This document shows, in pieces, positions 18,239 through 28,217 of a stretch of DNA of 39,252 nt. The notes beneath the pieces are model-generated. The model saw only the letters and a program-made list of their open reading frames with translations, made no database searches and was not told the DNA's origin. Position 1 is the stretch's first letter. Each line of letters opens with the position of its first letter. The position numbers were made by a program, and so were the translations under genes. The stretch covers positions 1 to 39,252 of the forward strand of contig CALBVR010000185.1 of assembly GCA_937969565.1 (NCBI GenBank), in the 5' to 3' direction. The DNA comes from an uncultured Acidimicrobiales bacterium. Lineage in GTDB: Bacteria; Actinomycetota; Acidimicrobiia; Acidimicrobiales; SHLQ01.

Positions 18239-19635
18239 TGCCATCCCCCGACGCACTCATCGCCGGCGCACGACCCGCCGTCTTCTGGAGCGACCGTCCC
18301 GATGCACCGGTGGCCGCGGAGCCGCTCCAGGGTGCTGTCGATGCGGACCTCCTCATCATCGGCGCGGGCTTCACCGGATTGTGGGCGGCGCTGGAGGCCG
18401 CCGAGGCGGACCCGGGCCGCCGCATCGTCGTCCTCGAAGCCGAAGTCGCCGGGTTCGGCGCGTCCAGCCGCAACGGCGGCTTCTGTGAGGCGTCCCTGAC
18501 CCATGGACTGTGGAACGGGCTCAACCACTGGCCAGACGAGATCGACACGCTGCTCGAGATGGGTCGAACCAACCTCGCCGAGCTGGTCGACAGCCTGGAC
18601 CGACTCCGCATCGACGCCGAGGTGGAAGCGACCGGCCAGCTCCACCTGGCGGTCGCGCCATGGCAGGTTGACGACCTCCACGAGCTCCACGAGCTCAGCG
18701 CTCAGCACGGCGAGGCCGGACGGTTCCTCGACCAGGACGCCGTACGCCAGGAAATCCACTCGCCCACATACCTCGCCGGCCTCCATGAACCCGACGCTGC
18801 CGTGATGGTGCATCCCGCCCGACTCGCGTGGGGACTGCGCCGGGCGTGCCTCGACGCGGGCGTCACATTTCACGACCACAGCCGGGTGGAGGACATCAAC
18901 GAGTCCGCTCACCGACTGCAGGCAGACACCGCCGCCGGCCACGTCACCGCAGATCGGGTGCTCGTCGCAACGAACGCCTGGGCCGAACCGGTCCGATCGA
19001 TCCGCCGCCACGTCATTCCCATCTACGACCACGTGCTCATGACCGAGCCGCTGTCGGACGAGCAGATGGCGTCGATCGGGTGGGAGGGGCGGCAGGGGCT
19101 GGCCGACTCCGGCAACCAGTTCCACTACTACCGGCTCACCTCGGACAACCGGATCCTCTGGGGCGGCTGGGACGCGAACTACCACAAGAACAACGGCATG
19201 GGTCCCGCCGTGGAGCGACGCACCGAGTCGCACGTGCTTCTCGCCGGTCACTTCTTCGAGACCTTCCCACAACTCGACGGCCTCGGCTTCTCCCACCGGT
19301 GGGCCGGCCCGATCGGCACCACCTCCAAGTTCACGGCGGCCTTCGGTCAGCGACACGACGGGCGACTCGCCTGGGTTGCCGGCTACACGGGGCTCGGCGT
19401 CGGCGCCTCCCGATGGGGCGCCCGGGTCGGTCTCGACCTCGTCGACGGCCAGACCACAGAGCGCACCGAACTCGCCATGGTGCGCAAGAAACCACTCCCC
19501 TTCCCGCCCGAACCATTGCGGTACCCGATCGTGCAATTCACCCGCCGGCAAATCGCCAAGGCCGACCAGAACAACGGCGAGCCCGGGCCATGGCTGCGGC
19601 TGCTCGACCGCTTCGGGATCGGCTTCGATTCCTGA
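18238..19635 (+). CDS. FAD-dependent (DAO-family) oxidoreductase
   Basis: ADLLIIGAGFTGLWAALEAAEADPGRRIVVLEAEVAGFGASSRNGGFCEAS; TGATG coupling to TauE gene. Confidence 0.9.
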   Translation: MPSPDALIAGARPAVFWSDRPDAPVAAEPLQGAVDADLLIIGAGFTGLWAALEAAEADPGRRIVVLEAEVAGFGASSRNGGFCEASLTHGLWNGLNHWPDEIDTLLEMGRTNLAELVDSLDRLRIDAEVEATGQLHLAVAPWQVDDLHELHELSAQHGEAGRFLDQDAVRQEIHSPTYLAGLHEPDAAVMVHPARLAWGLRRACLDAGVTFHDHSRVEDINESAHRLQADTAAGHVTADRVLVATNAWAEPVRSIRRHVIPIYDHVLMTEPLSDEQMASIGWEGRQGLADSGNQFHYYRLTSDNRILWGGWDANYHKNNGMGPAVERRTESHVLLAGHFFETFPQLDGLGFSHRWAGPIGTTSKFTAAFGQRHDGRLAWVAGYTGLGVGASRWGARVGLDLVDGQTTERTELAMVRKKPLPFPPEPLRYPIVQFTRRQIAKADQNNGEPGPWLRLLDRFGIGFDS

Positions 19636-19682
19636 CGCATTCGGACCGCCGTTTCCGCCCCGACCAGCCCACACTGGAAGGC

Positions 19683-21380
19683 ATGACCGACGTCGCGTCC
19701 ACCCCCCGGGACACCCCAGAATTCACCGGCGATCTCGCCCTCGCTGCCTTCAGCGACGCTGGGCCCTGGCAGGTCGTCCCCGAAGAACTCGAGTGGCGTC
19801 GACGGGTGGACACGATCCGCTCCGTCGTGCAACGTCAGGTGCCGTCGCTCATCCGCCCGACCCGCGTCCCGGGAGGGCGCCGCCTGTTCGAGGTGACCCG
19901 TGACCTCGGCGGAGCCATCGCCGTCTGGTCCGTCACCGGCAAACGCAAGGGCGGGACCGAGTCCAAGGCCGACCTGTCCCGGCGTCTCCGCCTCGCCGCC
20001 GAACGGCTTGGTCCCACGTACATCAAGCTCGGCCAGATCATCTCCAGCGGACAAGGCATCTTCCCGTCGGAGCTCGTCGAGGAGTTCATCCGGTGCCGGG
20101 ATCAGGTCCCGGCCGAACCATTCGATGTGGTCCGCAGCGTCGTCGAGGCCGATCTCGGCGCCACCCTCGAATCCATGTTCGCCGAGTTCGATCGCGAACC
20201 CCTCGCAGCCGCCTCGATCGCACAGGTGCATCGTGCAGTACTCGCCGACCACATCACCCCGGGCGGCGGCCGAGAGGTCGTGGTCAAGGTGCAGCGACCC
20301 AGCGTGTCCGAGTTCGTGCACAAGGACCTGCGAGTCATGGCCTGGCTTGCCCCGTTCCTCATCGGGCGCATCCCAGTTGCGGCGCTCGCCAACCCGCCGG
20401 CACTCGTCGAGGTGTTCGCGGAAACGATCACCGAAGAGCTCGACTTCCGGCTCGAAGCAGACAACATGCTCGATGTGGCCATGTCGCTGCGTCAGCTCGG
20501 CCAGACCGCCTATGTGATCCCCCGCCCCCACCCGACGCTCGTCACCCGGCGGGTGCTCGTCATGGAACGACTCTCGGGCTTCTCCTTCGACGACGTCGCC
20601 GGAATCAAAGGCGCCGGCGTCAACACCCACGAGATCGTGCGCACCAGCATGATCGGCTTCCTCGAAGGCGCCATGATCCACGGTGTCTTCCATGGCGACC
20701 TCCACGGCGGAAACCTCTTCGTGCAACCCGACGGCCGCACGGCCCTGTTCGACTTCGGCATCACCGGCCGCCTCGACGAGGCCAAGCGACAGGCCTTCCT
20801 CCGTCTACTGATGACCGGGATGATGAGCGACGTGAAAGGCCAGCTCGCCGCCATCCGCGATCTCGGCGCGCTCCCCGCCGACACCGACCTCGACCAGGTC
20901 TTCTCCGACCTCGGCCTCGACCAGGCTCCGCTCGACCCGACCCAGCTCACCCCGGAAGAACTCATCGAAGAGCTGCAGAAGTTCGTCAAGCAGCTGCTCG
21001 GATACGGCGCCCGCCTTCCGAAAGAGCTCATGCTCTTCGTCAAGAACATGGTCTTCGTCGACGCCGCAATCGGCGCCCTCGCCCCCGACCTCGACCTCTT
21101 CGGAGAGGTGGCCCACATCGCCACGTACTTCGCCACGAATCACGGACATCGCCTCGCGAGCGAGATGGGCGTTCAGCAGTCAGAGATCCAGGTCGACCTC
21201 ACCACGTTCAAGGACAGCCTCGGCGTCGATCGGTCGCTCGAGTCGGTCACATACGAAGATCTGCAGGCTCGCCGCGAGCTCATTCAACGGCGGATGTCCG
21301 ACCGCGATCGACCAAATGGCGGAGCGAATTCGGTGCGCCGATTGGGTGCAGCGATCCGCCGTTTCGCCGATCGGACATAA
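19683..21380 (+). CDS. ABC1/AarF/UbiB atypical kinase-like protein
   Basis: LGPTYIKLGQIISSGQGIFPSELVEEFIRCRDQVPAEPF (KxGQ motif), PLAAASIAQVHRAVL, HGVFHGDLHGGNLFVQPDGRTALFDFGITG. Confidence 0.95.
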   Translation: MTDVASTPRDTPEFTGDLALAAFSDAGPWQVVPEELEWRRRVDTIRSVVQRQVPSLIRPTRVPGGRRLFEVTRDLGGAIAVWSVTGKRKGGTESKADLSRRLRLAAERLGPTYIKLGQIISSGQGIFPSELVEEFIRCRDQVPAEPFDVVRSVVEADLGATLESMFAEFDREPLAAASIAQVHRAVLADHITPGGGREVVVKVQRPSVSEFVHKDLRVMAWLAPFLIGRIPVAALANPPALVEVFAETITEELDFRLEADNMLDVAMSLRQLGQTAYVIPRPHPTLVTRRVLVMERLSGFSFDDVAGIKGAGVNTHEIVRTSMIGFLEGAMIHGVFHGDLHGGNLFVQPDGRTALFDFGITGRLDEAKRQAFLRLLMTGMMSDVKGQLAAIRDLGALPADTDLDQVFSDLGLDQAPLDPTQLTPEELIEELQKFVKQLLGYGARLPKELMLFVKNMVFVDAAIGALAPDLDLFGEVAHIATYFATNHGHRLASEMGVQQSEIQVDLTTFKDSLGVDRSLESVTYEDLQARRELIQRRMSDRDRPNGGANSVRRLGAAIRRFADRT

Positions 21381-21394
21381 CGGGGGCAAGACCG

Positions 21395-21400
21395 TACACT
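21395..21400 (+). promoter_or_regulatory. Putative leaderless -10 element TACACT for nucS
   Basis: TACACT-CGCTTCG-GTG. Confidence 0.5.
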
Positions 21401-21407
21401 CGCTTCG

Positions 21408-22067
21408 GTGCGTCTCGTTGTTGCCCGTTGCACCGTCGATTACGACGGCCGTTTGACCGCCCACCTTCCCGAAGCCGTCCGGCTCATCATGGTGAAGGCC
21501 GATGGCTGCGTCGCCGTCCACGCGGACGGAGGCGCCTACAAGCCGCTGAACTGGATGAACGCACCGAACCGCCTCGTGGAAGAAGGCTCGGAGTGGCGGG
21601 TGACCAGCCCGAAGGGCGAGACGCTCATCATCACCCTCCACGAGGTGCTCTCCGACTCCGCCTGGGAGTTCGGGGTGGACCCCGGGCTCACGAAGGACGG
21701 CGTCGAAGCGCACCTGCAAGAACTGCTCGCCGCCGACCCCACGTCCATCGAGGACGGGTTCCGGCTCGTCCGACGCGAATACCCGACCCAGATCGGACCC
21801 GTCGATCTGCTCTGCCGGGACGAGGACGACGGTGTCATCGCAATCGAGGTCAAGCGTCGGGGTGAGATCGACGGCGTCGAGCAGCTGAGCCGCTATCTCG
21901 AGTTCCTGAATCAGGACCCGGTGCTGTCCCCCGTTCGAGGCGTCTTTGTCGCCCAGGAAATCAAGCCCCAGGCGAAGGTCCTTGCCTCCGAACGAGCGAT
22001 CACCTGTGTCGAGGTGGACTACGACGAACTCCGCGGCATCGAATCGCCGCAGCTGAGGTTGTTGTGA
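21408..22067 (+). CDS. nucS: Endonuclease NucS/EndoMS (non-canonical mismatch repair)
   Basis: [50 protein letters not shown]; nuclease motif [48 protein letters not shown] start. Confidence 0.95.
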   Translation: MRLVVARCTVDYDGRLTAHLPEAVRLIMVKADGCVAVHADGGAYKPLNWMNAPNRLVEEGSEWRVTSPKGETLIITLHEVLSDSAWEFGVDPGLTKDGVEAHLQELLAADPTSIEDGFRLVRREYPTQIGPVDLLCRDEDDGVIAIEVKRRGEIDGVEQLSRYLEFLNQDPVLSPVRGVFVAQEIKPQAKVLASERAITCVEVDYDELRGIESPQLRLL

Positions 22068-23860
22068 CGCGTCGGTTTCGCCTGCCGCTCGTCCTCCTGC
22101 TCTTCTCCATCCTTCTCGCGAGCTGTGGCCTGTCCGGCGACGGCGATGAGGACGCTTCACCCGACGGCGAGGACACCTCGGTCGATGCCGACCCGATGGA
22201 CCGCACCGTTCGGATCACGTTCGGCGAGAAGTGGGTCGAGGCTTCGCGCTCCGAACTCGGTCTCGACACCGCAGCGCTCAGTCGCCTGTCGACCGATGCG
22301 CTGATCGACCGGTTGGATGACCTCACCGTCGAAGGCTCCGAACCGATCGATGCCACAGTCGAATTCGACGGCAGCCAGTTCGTGGCGGCCGGCGGCGTCG
22401 GCGGACAGGAAGCCGACCTGGGCGCTCTGGCCACCGCGATCGTGTCCGCCTCCGAAACCGGTTCGAACGTGGAGGTTCCCTTTTCACCGGTCGCCCCGGA
22501 GATCCCGCTTGCTCGTGCGCAGGAGATCGCCGACGAGCTGAACGAGCGGGCCGGGGACGGCATCACCGTGTCGGTCGACTCGGAGCTCGGCGTGCTACCG
22601 ATGTCCCTGATCGGTCCGGCGACGTTCGTGACCGTCGGGCTGGACGATTGGAGCCTCGAGGTCCGCTGGGACGACATCGCCGAAGGCGTCGCCGAACGCT
22701 TCCCCGATGTCGGCCAACCCGGCGGCGAAGCCACCTTCACGGTCGAATACGACGACGAGGATGACGACGACGAGGGGACGGTCGTCATCGTCCCCGGAGC
22801 TCCTGCAACCGTGTGCTGCGACCCTGTGTCCGTGAATCGCATCGAGCAGGCGCTCGAGATCGATCTCGAGGTCGCCCGACTGGGACTCGCCCGAGTCGAC
22901 GGCGAACGTGGGGTCTCCTGGGCGGAGGAGCAGGGCGTCATCGAGCGGGTCGGCTCCTTCACCACGAGCTACACCCCCGGGCAGAACCGGGTGATCAACA
23001 TCCGTCGGATCGCCGAGCTGACCCAGGGCGTCCTCCTGGAGCCGGGCGAAACGTTCTCCCTCAACGACTTCGTGGGTCGACGCACGACGGAGAACGGTTT
23101 CGTTCCCGCCGGAACGATCGTGAACGGACACCTGGTCGACAGCGTCGGCGGTGGCATCAGCCAATTCGCGACGACGATCTTCAACGCCTCCTTCTTCGCC
23201 GGCCTCGAGTTCGAGTCCTATCAGAGCCACTCGATCTACTTCAGTCGTTACCCGTATGGCCGGGAGGCGACGATCTCGTGGCCGGCCCCGCACCTCAAGA
23301 TCCACAATCCGACGCCGCACGCAGTACTGATCTGGCCGACGAGCACCACCAACTCGGTGACCGTCGATCTGTACTCCACGAAGTGGGCCGACGTGGAGCA
23401 GACCGGCCAGTGGGAGTCGACGATCCAGGTGGCGTGCACGCGGGTGACGACGGAGCGCACGCGGACGATGATCGAGGACGGGACGGAGGTCGTCGACACG
23501 GTCTTCGCCACGTACCGGCCGGAAGGCATCGCCTGCGACGGCACCGAGACCGAGAACCCGGACGAGGAGCAGATCGAGAAGCTCGAAGACGGTGAAGATC
23601 CCGGCTTCGACGACAACCCGGGTGATGCCGGAGACGACCCGGTGGACGAAGAAGGCGGCGGCGACGGCGAAGATCCGCCGGCCGAAGACCCACCCGCAGA
23701 GGACCCACCAGCCGAAGACCCGCCAGCAGAAGACCCACCAGCCGAAGACCCACCCGCAGAGGACCCGCCAGCAGAAGATCCCCCGGCCGAAGACCCACCA
23801 GCGGAAGACCCACCGGCAGAAGACCCACCAGCGGAAGATCCGCCAGCAGACGGCGGCTGA
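22064..23860 (+). CDS. VanW-domain lipoprotein with C-terminal PPAED repeat tail
   Basis: Lipobox LLASC; VanW region [76 protein letters not shown] start in a GTGA overlap with nucS. Confidence 0.9.
   Translation: MTRRFRLPLVLLLFSILLASCGLSGDGDEDASPDGEDTSVDADPMDRTVRITFGEKWVEASRSELGLDTAALSRLSTDALIDRLDDLTVEGSEPIDATVEFDGSQFVAAGGVGGQEADLGALATAIVSASETGSNVEVPFSPVAPEIPLARAQEIADELNERAGDGITVSVDSELGVLPMSLIGPATFVTVGLDDWSLEVRWDDIAEGVAERFPDVGQPGGEATFTVEYDDEDDDDEGTVVIVPGAPATVCCDPVSVNRIEQALEIDLEVARLGLARVDGERGVSWAEEQGVIERVGSFTTSYTPGQNRVINIRRIAELTQGVLLEPGETFSLNDFVGRRTTENGFVPAGTIVNGHLVDSVGGGISQFATTIFNASFFAGLEFESYQSHSIYFSRYPYGREATISWPAPHLKIHNPTPHAVLIWPTSTTNSVTVDLYSTKWADVEQTGQWESTIQVACTRVTTERTRTMIEDGTEVVDTVFATYRPEGIACDGTETENPDEEQIEKLEDGEDPGFDDNPGDAGDDPVDEEGGGDGEDPPAEDPPAEDPPAEDPPAEDPPAEDPPAEDPPAEDPPAEDPPAEDPPAEDPPAEDPPADGG
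23675..23851 (+). repeat. 15-bp tandem repeat encoding 11 x PPAED plus a terminal PPAD
   Basis: Direct reading of 23675-23851; in frame with the VanW lipoprotein; synonymous codon variation between units. Confidence 0.95.
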
Positions 23861-23897
23861 TCCGCCACACAGGCAGGGTCCCGAACGGCACCATCGG

Positions 23898-23903
23898 TAC
23901 GCT
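23898..23903 (+). promoter_or_regulatory. Putative leaderless -10 element TACGCT for the GGR-family gene
   Basis: TACGCT-GGCGGCA-ATG. Confidence 0.5.
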
Positions 23904-23910
23904 GGCGGCA

Positions 23911-25131
23911 ATGCGCAGTACAGACATCGCCGTCGTCGGCGCCGGGCCCGCAGGCAGCGCCGCAGCCGAGCGGCTCGCCCGCTCCGGTCGCAACGTTCTC
24001 CTCATCGACAAGTCCACGTTTCCGCGCGACAAGTTCTGTGGGGACGGCCTCACCACGCTGGCCCTCCGCCAACTGGACGAGATGGGATTCGACCCATCGA
24101 CGGTGCCTTCGTGGACCCCGGTCGACAACGCGTGGATCCGTTCGCCGAAGGGACGGGACCATCTGATCCCCCTGCCCGACGGCCCCGGCCTGCACGCCGC
24201 CATCGCCCGTCGCAGCGAACTCGATGCGGCGCTCGTCGACTTCGCCGTCGCCGCCGGGGCCGAGACGCATTTCGGGTCGGCGGTCACAGCGATCGCCCCC
24301 GACGCCGACGGCATCACCCTGACGCTCGGTGACGAAACGGTCCGGGCCGACGCGCTCATCGCCGCCGACGGCATGTGGTCGCCAATCCGGAAGATGCACG
24401 GGCTCGATGACGGCCCCATGGACGGCTATCGCGGGGAATGGCATGCGTTCCGCCAGTACTTCACCAACGTCGGCCCCCGTGCCGCCACCGAACTCTGGGT
24501 GTGGTTCGAGGACGACATCCTTCCCGGCTACGCCTGGTCATTCCCGATCGGCGACGGTCGAGCAAACGTCGGGTTCGGCATCCTGCGCGACGGCAGCATC
24601 CCCACCGGTGAGATGAAGCGAATTTGGCCCGACCTGCTCGCGCGCCCACACATTCGCGAGATCCTCGGACCGGACGCCGAACCCGAGTCGCGGCACCGGG
24701 CATGGCCGATTCCGGCCCGCGTCGACCAGGCTCCACTCACGGCACCGCGCACCCTCTTCGTCGGCGATGCCGCCGCGGCGTGCGATGCCCTCACCGGAGA
24801 AGGGATCGGCCAGGCGCTCCTGACCGGCCGCCAGGCCGCCGCAGCGTTCCTCACCCACCCCACATCCTTCGATGCCGCCGCAGCGGACTACGAGCACGAG
24901 GTGCGGGCAGAGCTGGTCGCCGACCACAAGATGGCCTCGGCGCTGGGAAAGCTCATGGCAAACGAACGGGTCGCCGAGTTCGCCCTGTCCGCCGTCGGAA
25001 CCAGCGGCTGGACCCGACGGAACTTCGGCCGGTGGCTGTTCGAGGACTACCCGCGGGCGCTCATCGCCACGCCACGACGCTGGCACCGGGGAATGTTCAC
25101 CGGCCCCGGCGCCTACGCCGACGCCAGCTGA
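23911..25131 (+). CDS. Geranylgeranyl reductase-family FAD-dependent oxidoreductase
   Basis: DIAVVGAGPAGSAAAERLARSGRNVLLIDKSTFPRDKFCGDGLTTLALRQLDEMG; LFVGDAAAACDALTGEGIGQALLTGRQAA. Confidence 0.93.
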   Translation: MRSTDIAVVGAGPAGSAAAERLARSGRNVLLIDKSTFPRDKFCGDGLTTLALRQLDEMGFDPSTVPSWTPVDNAWIRSPKGRDHLIPLPDGPGLHAAIARRSELDAALVDFAVAAGAETHFGSAVTAIAPDADGITLTLGDETVRADALIAADGMWSPIRKMHGLDDGPMDGYRGEWHAFRQYFTNVGPRAATELWVWFEDDILPGYAWSFPIGDGRANVGFGILRDGSIPTGEMKRIWPDLLARPHIREILGPDAEPESRHRAWPIPARVDQAPLTAPRTLFVGDAAAACDALTGEGIGQALLTGRQAAAAFLTHPTSFDAAAADYEHEVRAELVADHKMASALGKLMANERVAEFALSAVGTSGWTRRNFGRWLFEDYPRALIATPRRWHRGMFTGPGAYADAS

Positions 25132-26982
25132 CTACGCGTTCGCCTCGGCTTCGCGTGCGTGCTTGAGGCGCTTGGTTTCACGCGCCCGGGTGGTTCCATC
25201 GAGGTTCACCTTGCGAAGGCGAACGTTTGCCGGCGTGACCTCGACGCACTCGTCGTCGGCGATCGTCTCGAGGGCACCTTCGAGTGACAGCACCTTTGGC
25301 GGAGTGATGCGCACCGTGTCGTCGGACGACTGGGTGCGGATGTTGTCGAGCTTCTTCTCTTTGCAGATGTTGACGTCCATGTCCTCGTTGCGAGGGTTCT
25401 GGCCGATGATCATGCCTTCGTAGACCTCGACGCCCGGCGGGATGTAGAACGTGCAACGCTCCTGCAGGTTCTGGATGGCGTTGATCGTGCTGCTGCCGGT
25501 GCGATCGGCGACGATCGACCCGTTGTTGCGCATGCGAATCTCGCCCTGCCAGGGGATCCAACCCTCGAACACGTGGTTGGCCAGGCCGGTTCCACGGGTC
25601 TCGGTGAGGAAGCCGGTACGGAAACCGATGAGCGCACGGGCGGGAACGATGTACTCGAGCCGAACCCAGCCGTCGCCGTGGTTCGCCATGTTCTCCATCT
25701 TCGCCTTGCGCTCGCCCAGCATCTGCGTGATGCCGCCGACGTGCTCCTCGGGGATGTCGATGGTGAGCCGTTCGGTCGGCTCGTGCAACGTGCCGTCGAT
25801 GTCCTTGGTGAGGACGGCCGGCTTGCCGACGGTGAGTTCGAAGCCTTCGCGGCGCATCGTCTCGACCAGCACGGCGAGCTGGAGCTCACCACGGCCCTGG
25901 ACCTCGAAGTTGTCGGGCCGGTCGGTGGGCTGCACGCGGATCGAGACGTTGCCGACGAGTTCCTTGTCGAGCCGGTCCTTGATCTGGCGGGCGGTGAGCT
26001 TGTCGCCGTCCTTGCCGGCGAGCGGCGAGGTGTTCGTGCCGATGGTCATCGACAGCGTCGGCTCGTCGACGGTGATGAGCGGCAGGGCCTGCGGATCGGC
26101 CGGATCGCCGAGCGTGTCGCCGATCATCACGTTCTCGATGCCGGAGATCTGGACGAGTTCACCGGGGCCGGCCTGGTCGATGTCGACGTTGTCGATGCCT
26201 TCGGTGGCGGTGAGCGTGACGACCTTCTGGTTGGTGACGCTGCCGTCCTCGCGCATCCACGCGACCTGCTGGCCCTTCTTGATGTTGCCCTGCATGACGC
26301 GGCAGATGGCGAGGCGACCGACGTACGGCGAAGCATCGAGGTTGGTGACCCAGACCTGCGTGGGCTTTGCATCGTCGTACGTGTAGGGCGGGATGGTCTC
26401 GATGAGGGTCTCGAACAGCGGGGACATGTCGGTGCCCTGCTCGCCGTCGGGATCCATCTGGGCGTAGCCCTCGCGGGCGCACGTGTAGACGATCGGGAAG
26501 TCGATCTGTTCGTCGTCGGCGCCGATCTCCATGAACAGCTCGTAGACCTCGTCGACGACCTCGGCGACGCGGGCGTCAGGACGATCGATCTTGTTGATCA
26601 CGAGCACGACCGGCAGACCGAGCGCCATGGCCTTGCCCAGCACGAACCGGGTCTGAGGCAGCGGGCCTTCGCTCGAGTCCACGAGCAGCACGACGCCGTC
26701 GATCATCGTCAGCGCACGCTCCACCTCGCCGCCGAAGTCGGCGTGGCCGGGTGTGTCGACGATGTTGATCTTCGTGTCGCCCCACTGCACGGCAGCGTTG
26801 TTGGCGAGGATCGTGATCCCCTTTTCCTTCTCCAGGTCGGTGTTGTCCATCACCCGTTCCACGACCTCGCCGTGGTCGGAGAACACGCCGCCCTGGCGCA
26901 GCATGGCGTCGACCAGGGTGGTTTTGCCATGATCGACGTGCGCGATCATGGCGATGTTGCGAAGATCGTCTCGAGTGGTCAC
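25132..26982 (-). CDS. typA: Translational GTPase TypA/BipA
   Basis: RNIAMIAHVDHGKTTLVDAMLRQGGVF, NTDLEKEKGITILANNAAVQ, VDTPGHADFGGEVERAL, NKIDRPDAR; typical BipA C-terminus. GTG start 26982; ORF-track 737 aa version is over-extended. Confidence 0.97.
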   Translation of the reverse strand: MTTRDDLRNIAMIAHVDHGKTTLVDAMLRQGGVFSDHGEVVERVMDNTDLEKEKGITILANNAAVQWGDTKINIVDTPGHADFGGEVERALTMIDGVVLLVDSSEGPLPQTRFVLGKAMALGLPVVLVINKIDRPDARVAEVVDEVYELFMEIGADDEQIDFPIVYTCAREGYAQMDPDGEQGTDMSPLFETLIETIPPYTYDDAKPTQVWVTNLDASPYVGRLAICRVMQGNIKKGQQVAWMREDGSVTNQKVVTLTATEGIDNVDIDQAGPGELVQISGIENVMIGDTLGDPADPQALPLITVDEPTLSMTIGTNTSPLAGKDGDKLTARQIKDRLDKELVGNVSIRVQPTDRPDNFEVQGRGELQLAVLVETMRREGFELTVGKPAVLTKDIDGTLHEPTERLTIDIPEEHVGGITQMLGERKAKMENMANHGDGWVRLEYIVPARALIGFRTGFLTETRGTGLANHVFEGWIPWQGEIRMRNNGSIVADRTGSSTINAIQNLQERCTFYIPPGVEVYEGMIIGQNPRNEDMDVNICKEKKLDNIRTQSSDDTVRITPPKVLSLEGALETIADDECVEVTPANVRLRKVNLDGTTRARETKRLKHAREAEANA

Positions 26983-26989
26983 CCGGGGA

Positions 26990-26995
26990 ACGGTA
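26990..26995 (-). promoter_or_regulatory. Putative leaderless -10 element TACCGT for typA
   Basis: TACCGT-N7-GTG on the minus strand. Confidence 0.5.
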
Positions 26996-27085
26996 CCGGT
27001 CCACCACCGTGCCCCCGCCCCGCCCGGACGGGTTTCACACCATCGTTGCATCGGTAGGGTGAGGCCGATTCGAGCGAGGTGGACG

Positions 27086-28150
27086 ATGACGACCATGACC
27101 GCAGCGGTGACCCTCGGGAACGGTGGGTTCGAGATGATCGAGATCCAACAGGTCCCGATGCCCATCGCCGGGGCGGGCGAGGTTCGCATCAGGGTGCTCG
27201 CCGCGGGCATGAACAACACGGAGATCAACACGCGACTCGGGTGGTATTCGTCATCGGTCAGCGACTCGACCGACGCCACCGCCGACGAGGCGGCCAACGC
27301 CGACGAGGCAGTGGAGCTGGAGGACGGCGGCTGGAACGCAGCCACGCCGTGGCCGCTGATTCAGGGCACCGACTGCTGCGGGATCGTCGATGCGCTCGGC
27401 GACGGCGCCGATCCTGCGCTTCTGGGTCGTCGGGTCATCGTTCGGGCCTGCATGCGCGCCGACGGTTGGGACTCGCTCGAGAACGTGTGGATGGCGTCAG
27501 ACTTCGACGGTGCGTTCGCCGAGTACGTGAAGGTGCCTGCCACCGAGGTCTTCCCCGTCGACTGCGACTGGACCGATGCCGAGCTCGGGGCGATCCCCTG
27601 CGCCTACGCCACGGCCGAGAACATGATCCATCGTGCCGGCGTCGGACCGGGCGATCGAGTGCTCGTGACCGGCGCATCCGGGGGAACCGGTTCCGCCTCG
27701 GTGCAGTTGGCGGCCCGACGTGGCGCCCACGTGGTCGGCATGGCTTCACCGGCGAAGTTCGACGACGTGATCGCACTCGGAGCACACGAGGTGATCGGCC
27801 GCGGCGAACCGGTGGAACCCCAGTCGTTCGACGTCGTTGTCGACAACGTGGCCGGACCCGGCTTTCCGGCAGCGCTGGACGCTGTCCGCCGTGGCGGTCG
27901 CCTGGTCACGTCCGGGGCCATCGCCGGCCCGATCGTCGACCTCGACTTCCGCACGATGTATCTGCGAGACATCCAGCTCATCGGCTGCACAGCGTGGGAT
28001 GAACCCGTCTTCCCCAACCTGATCGGCTACATCGAACGGGGTGAGATCCGGCCACGGGTCGCGAAGACGTTCCCGCTCACCGACATCGTCGCCGCGCAGC
28101 GGGAATTCCTGGAGAAGACCCACGTGGGCAAGTTCGTCCTCATTCCCTGA
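27086..28150 (+). CDS. MDR-superfamily zinc-type alcohol dehydrogenase/quinone oxidoreductase-like protein
   Basis: GEVRIRVLAAGMNNTEINTR, IQGTDCCGIV, GDRVLVTGASGGTGSASVQLAARRGAHVVGMA. Confidence 0.9.
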   Translation: MTTMTAAVTLGNGGFEMIEIQQVPMPIAGAGEVRIRVLAAGMNNTEINTRLGWYSSSVSDSTDATADEAANADEAVELEDGGWNAATPWPLIQGTDCCGIVDALGDGADPALLGRRVIVRACMRADGWDSLENVWMASDFDGAFAEYVKVPATEVFPVDCDWTDAELGAIPCAYATAENMIHRAGVGPGDRVLVTGASGGTGSASVQLAARRGAHVVGMASPAKFDDVIALGAHEVIGRGEPVEPQSFDVVVDNVAGPGFPAALDAVRRGGRLVTSGAIAGPIVDLDFRTMYLRDIQLIGCTAWDEPVFPNLIGYIERGEIRPRVAKTFPLTDIVAAQREFLEKTHVGKFVLIP

Positions 28151-28217
28151 GATTTCCGGGAACCAGCCGGGCCGGCGGCACGTCAAACCCTTGAACGGCG
28201 AACCAAGGGGGACCCCC

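Noticed and set aside
17929-20726. Minus-strand ORFs of 581 and 447 aa
   Set aside because: Antisense to TauE, FAD oxidoreductase and AarF genes, which carry strong motifs.
23675-23851. Possible CRISPR-like array
   Set aside because: 15-bp contiguous units without spacers, in frame and coding PPAED.
23248-24444. 398-aa minus ORF with long SSAGG repeat
   Set aside because: SSAGG is the reverse translation of the PPAED repeat; not an independent gene.
25573-27057. 494-aa plus-strand ORF
   Set aside because: Antisense to typA; H/V/D/R-rich shadow composition.
27240-27345. Acidic Ala/Asp-rich insert in the MDR oxidoreductase (SDSTDATADEAANADEAVELEDGG)
   Set aside because: Similar inserts occur in this oxidoreductase subfamily as I recall it; not clearly novel.
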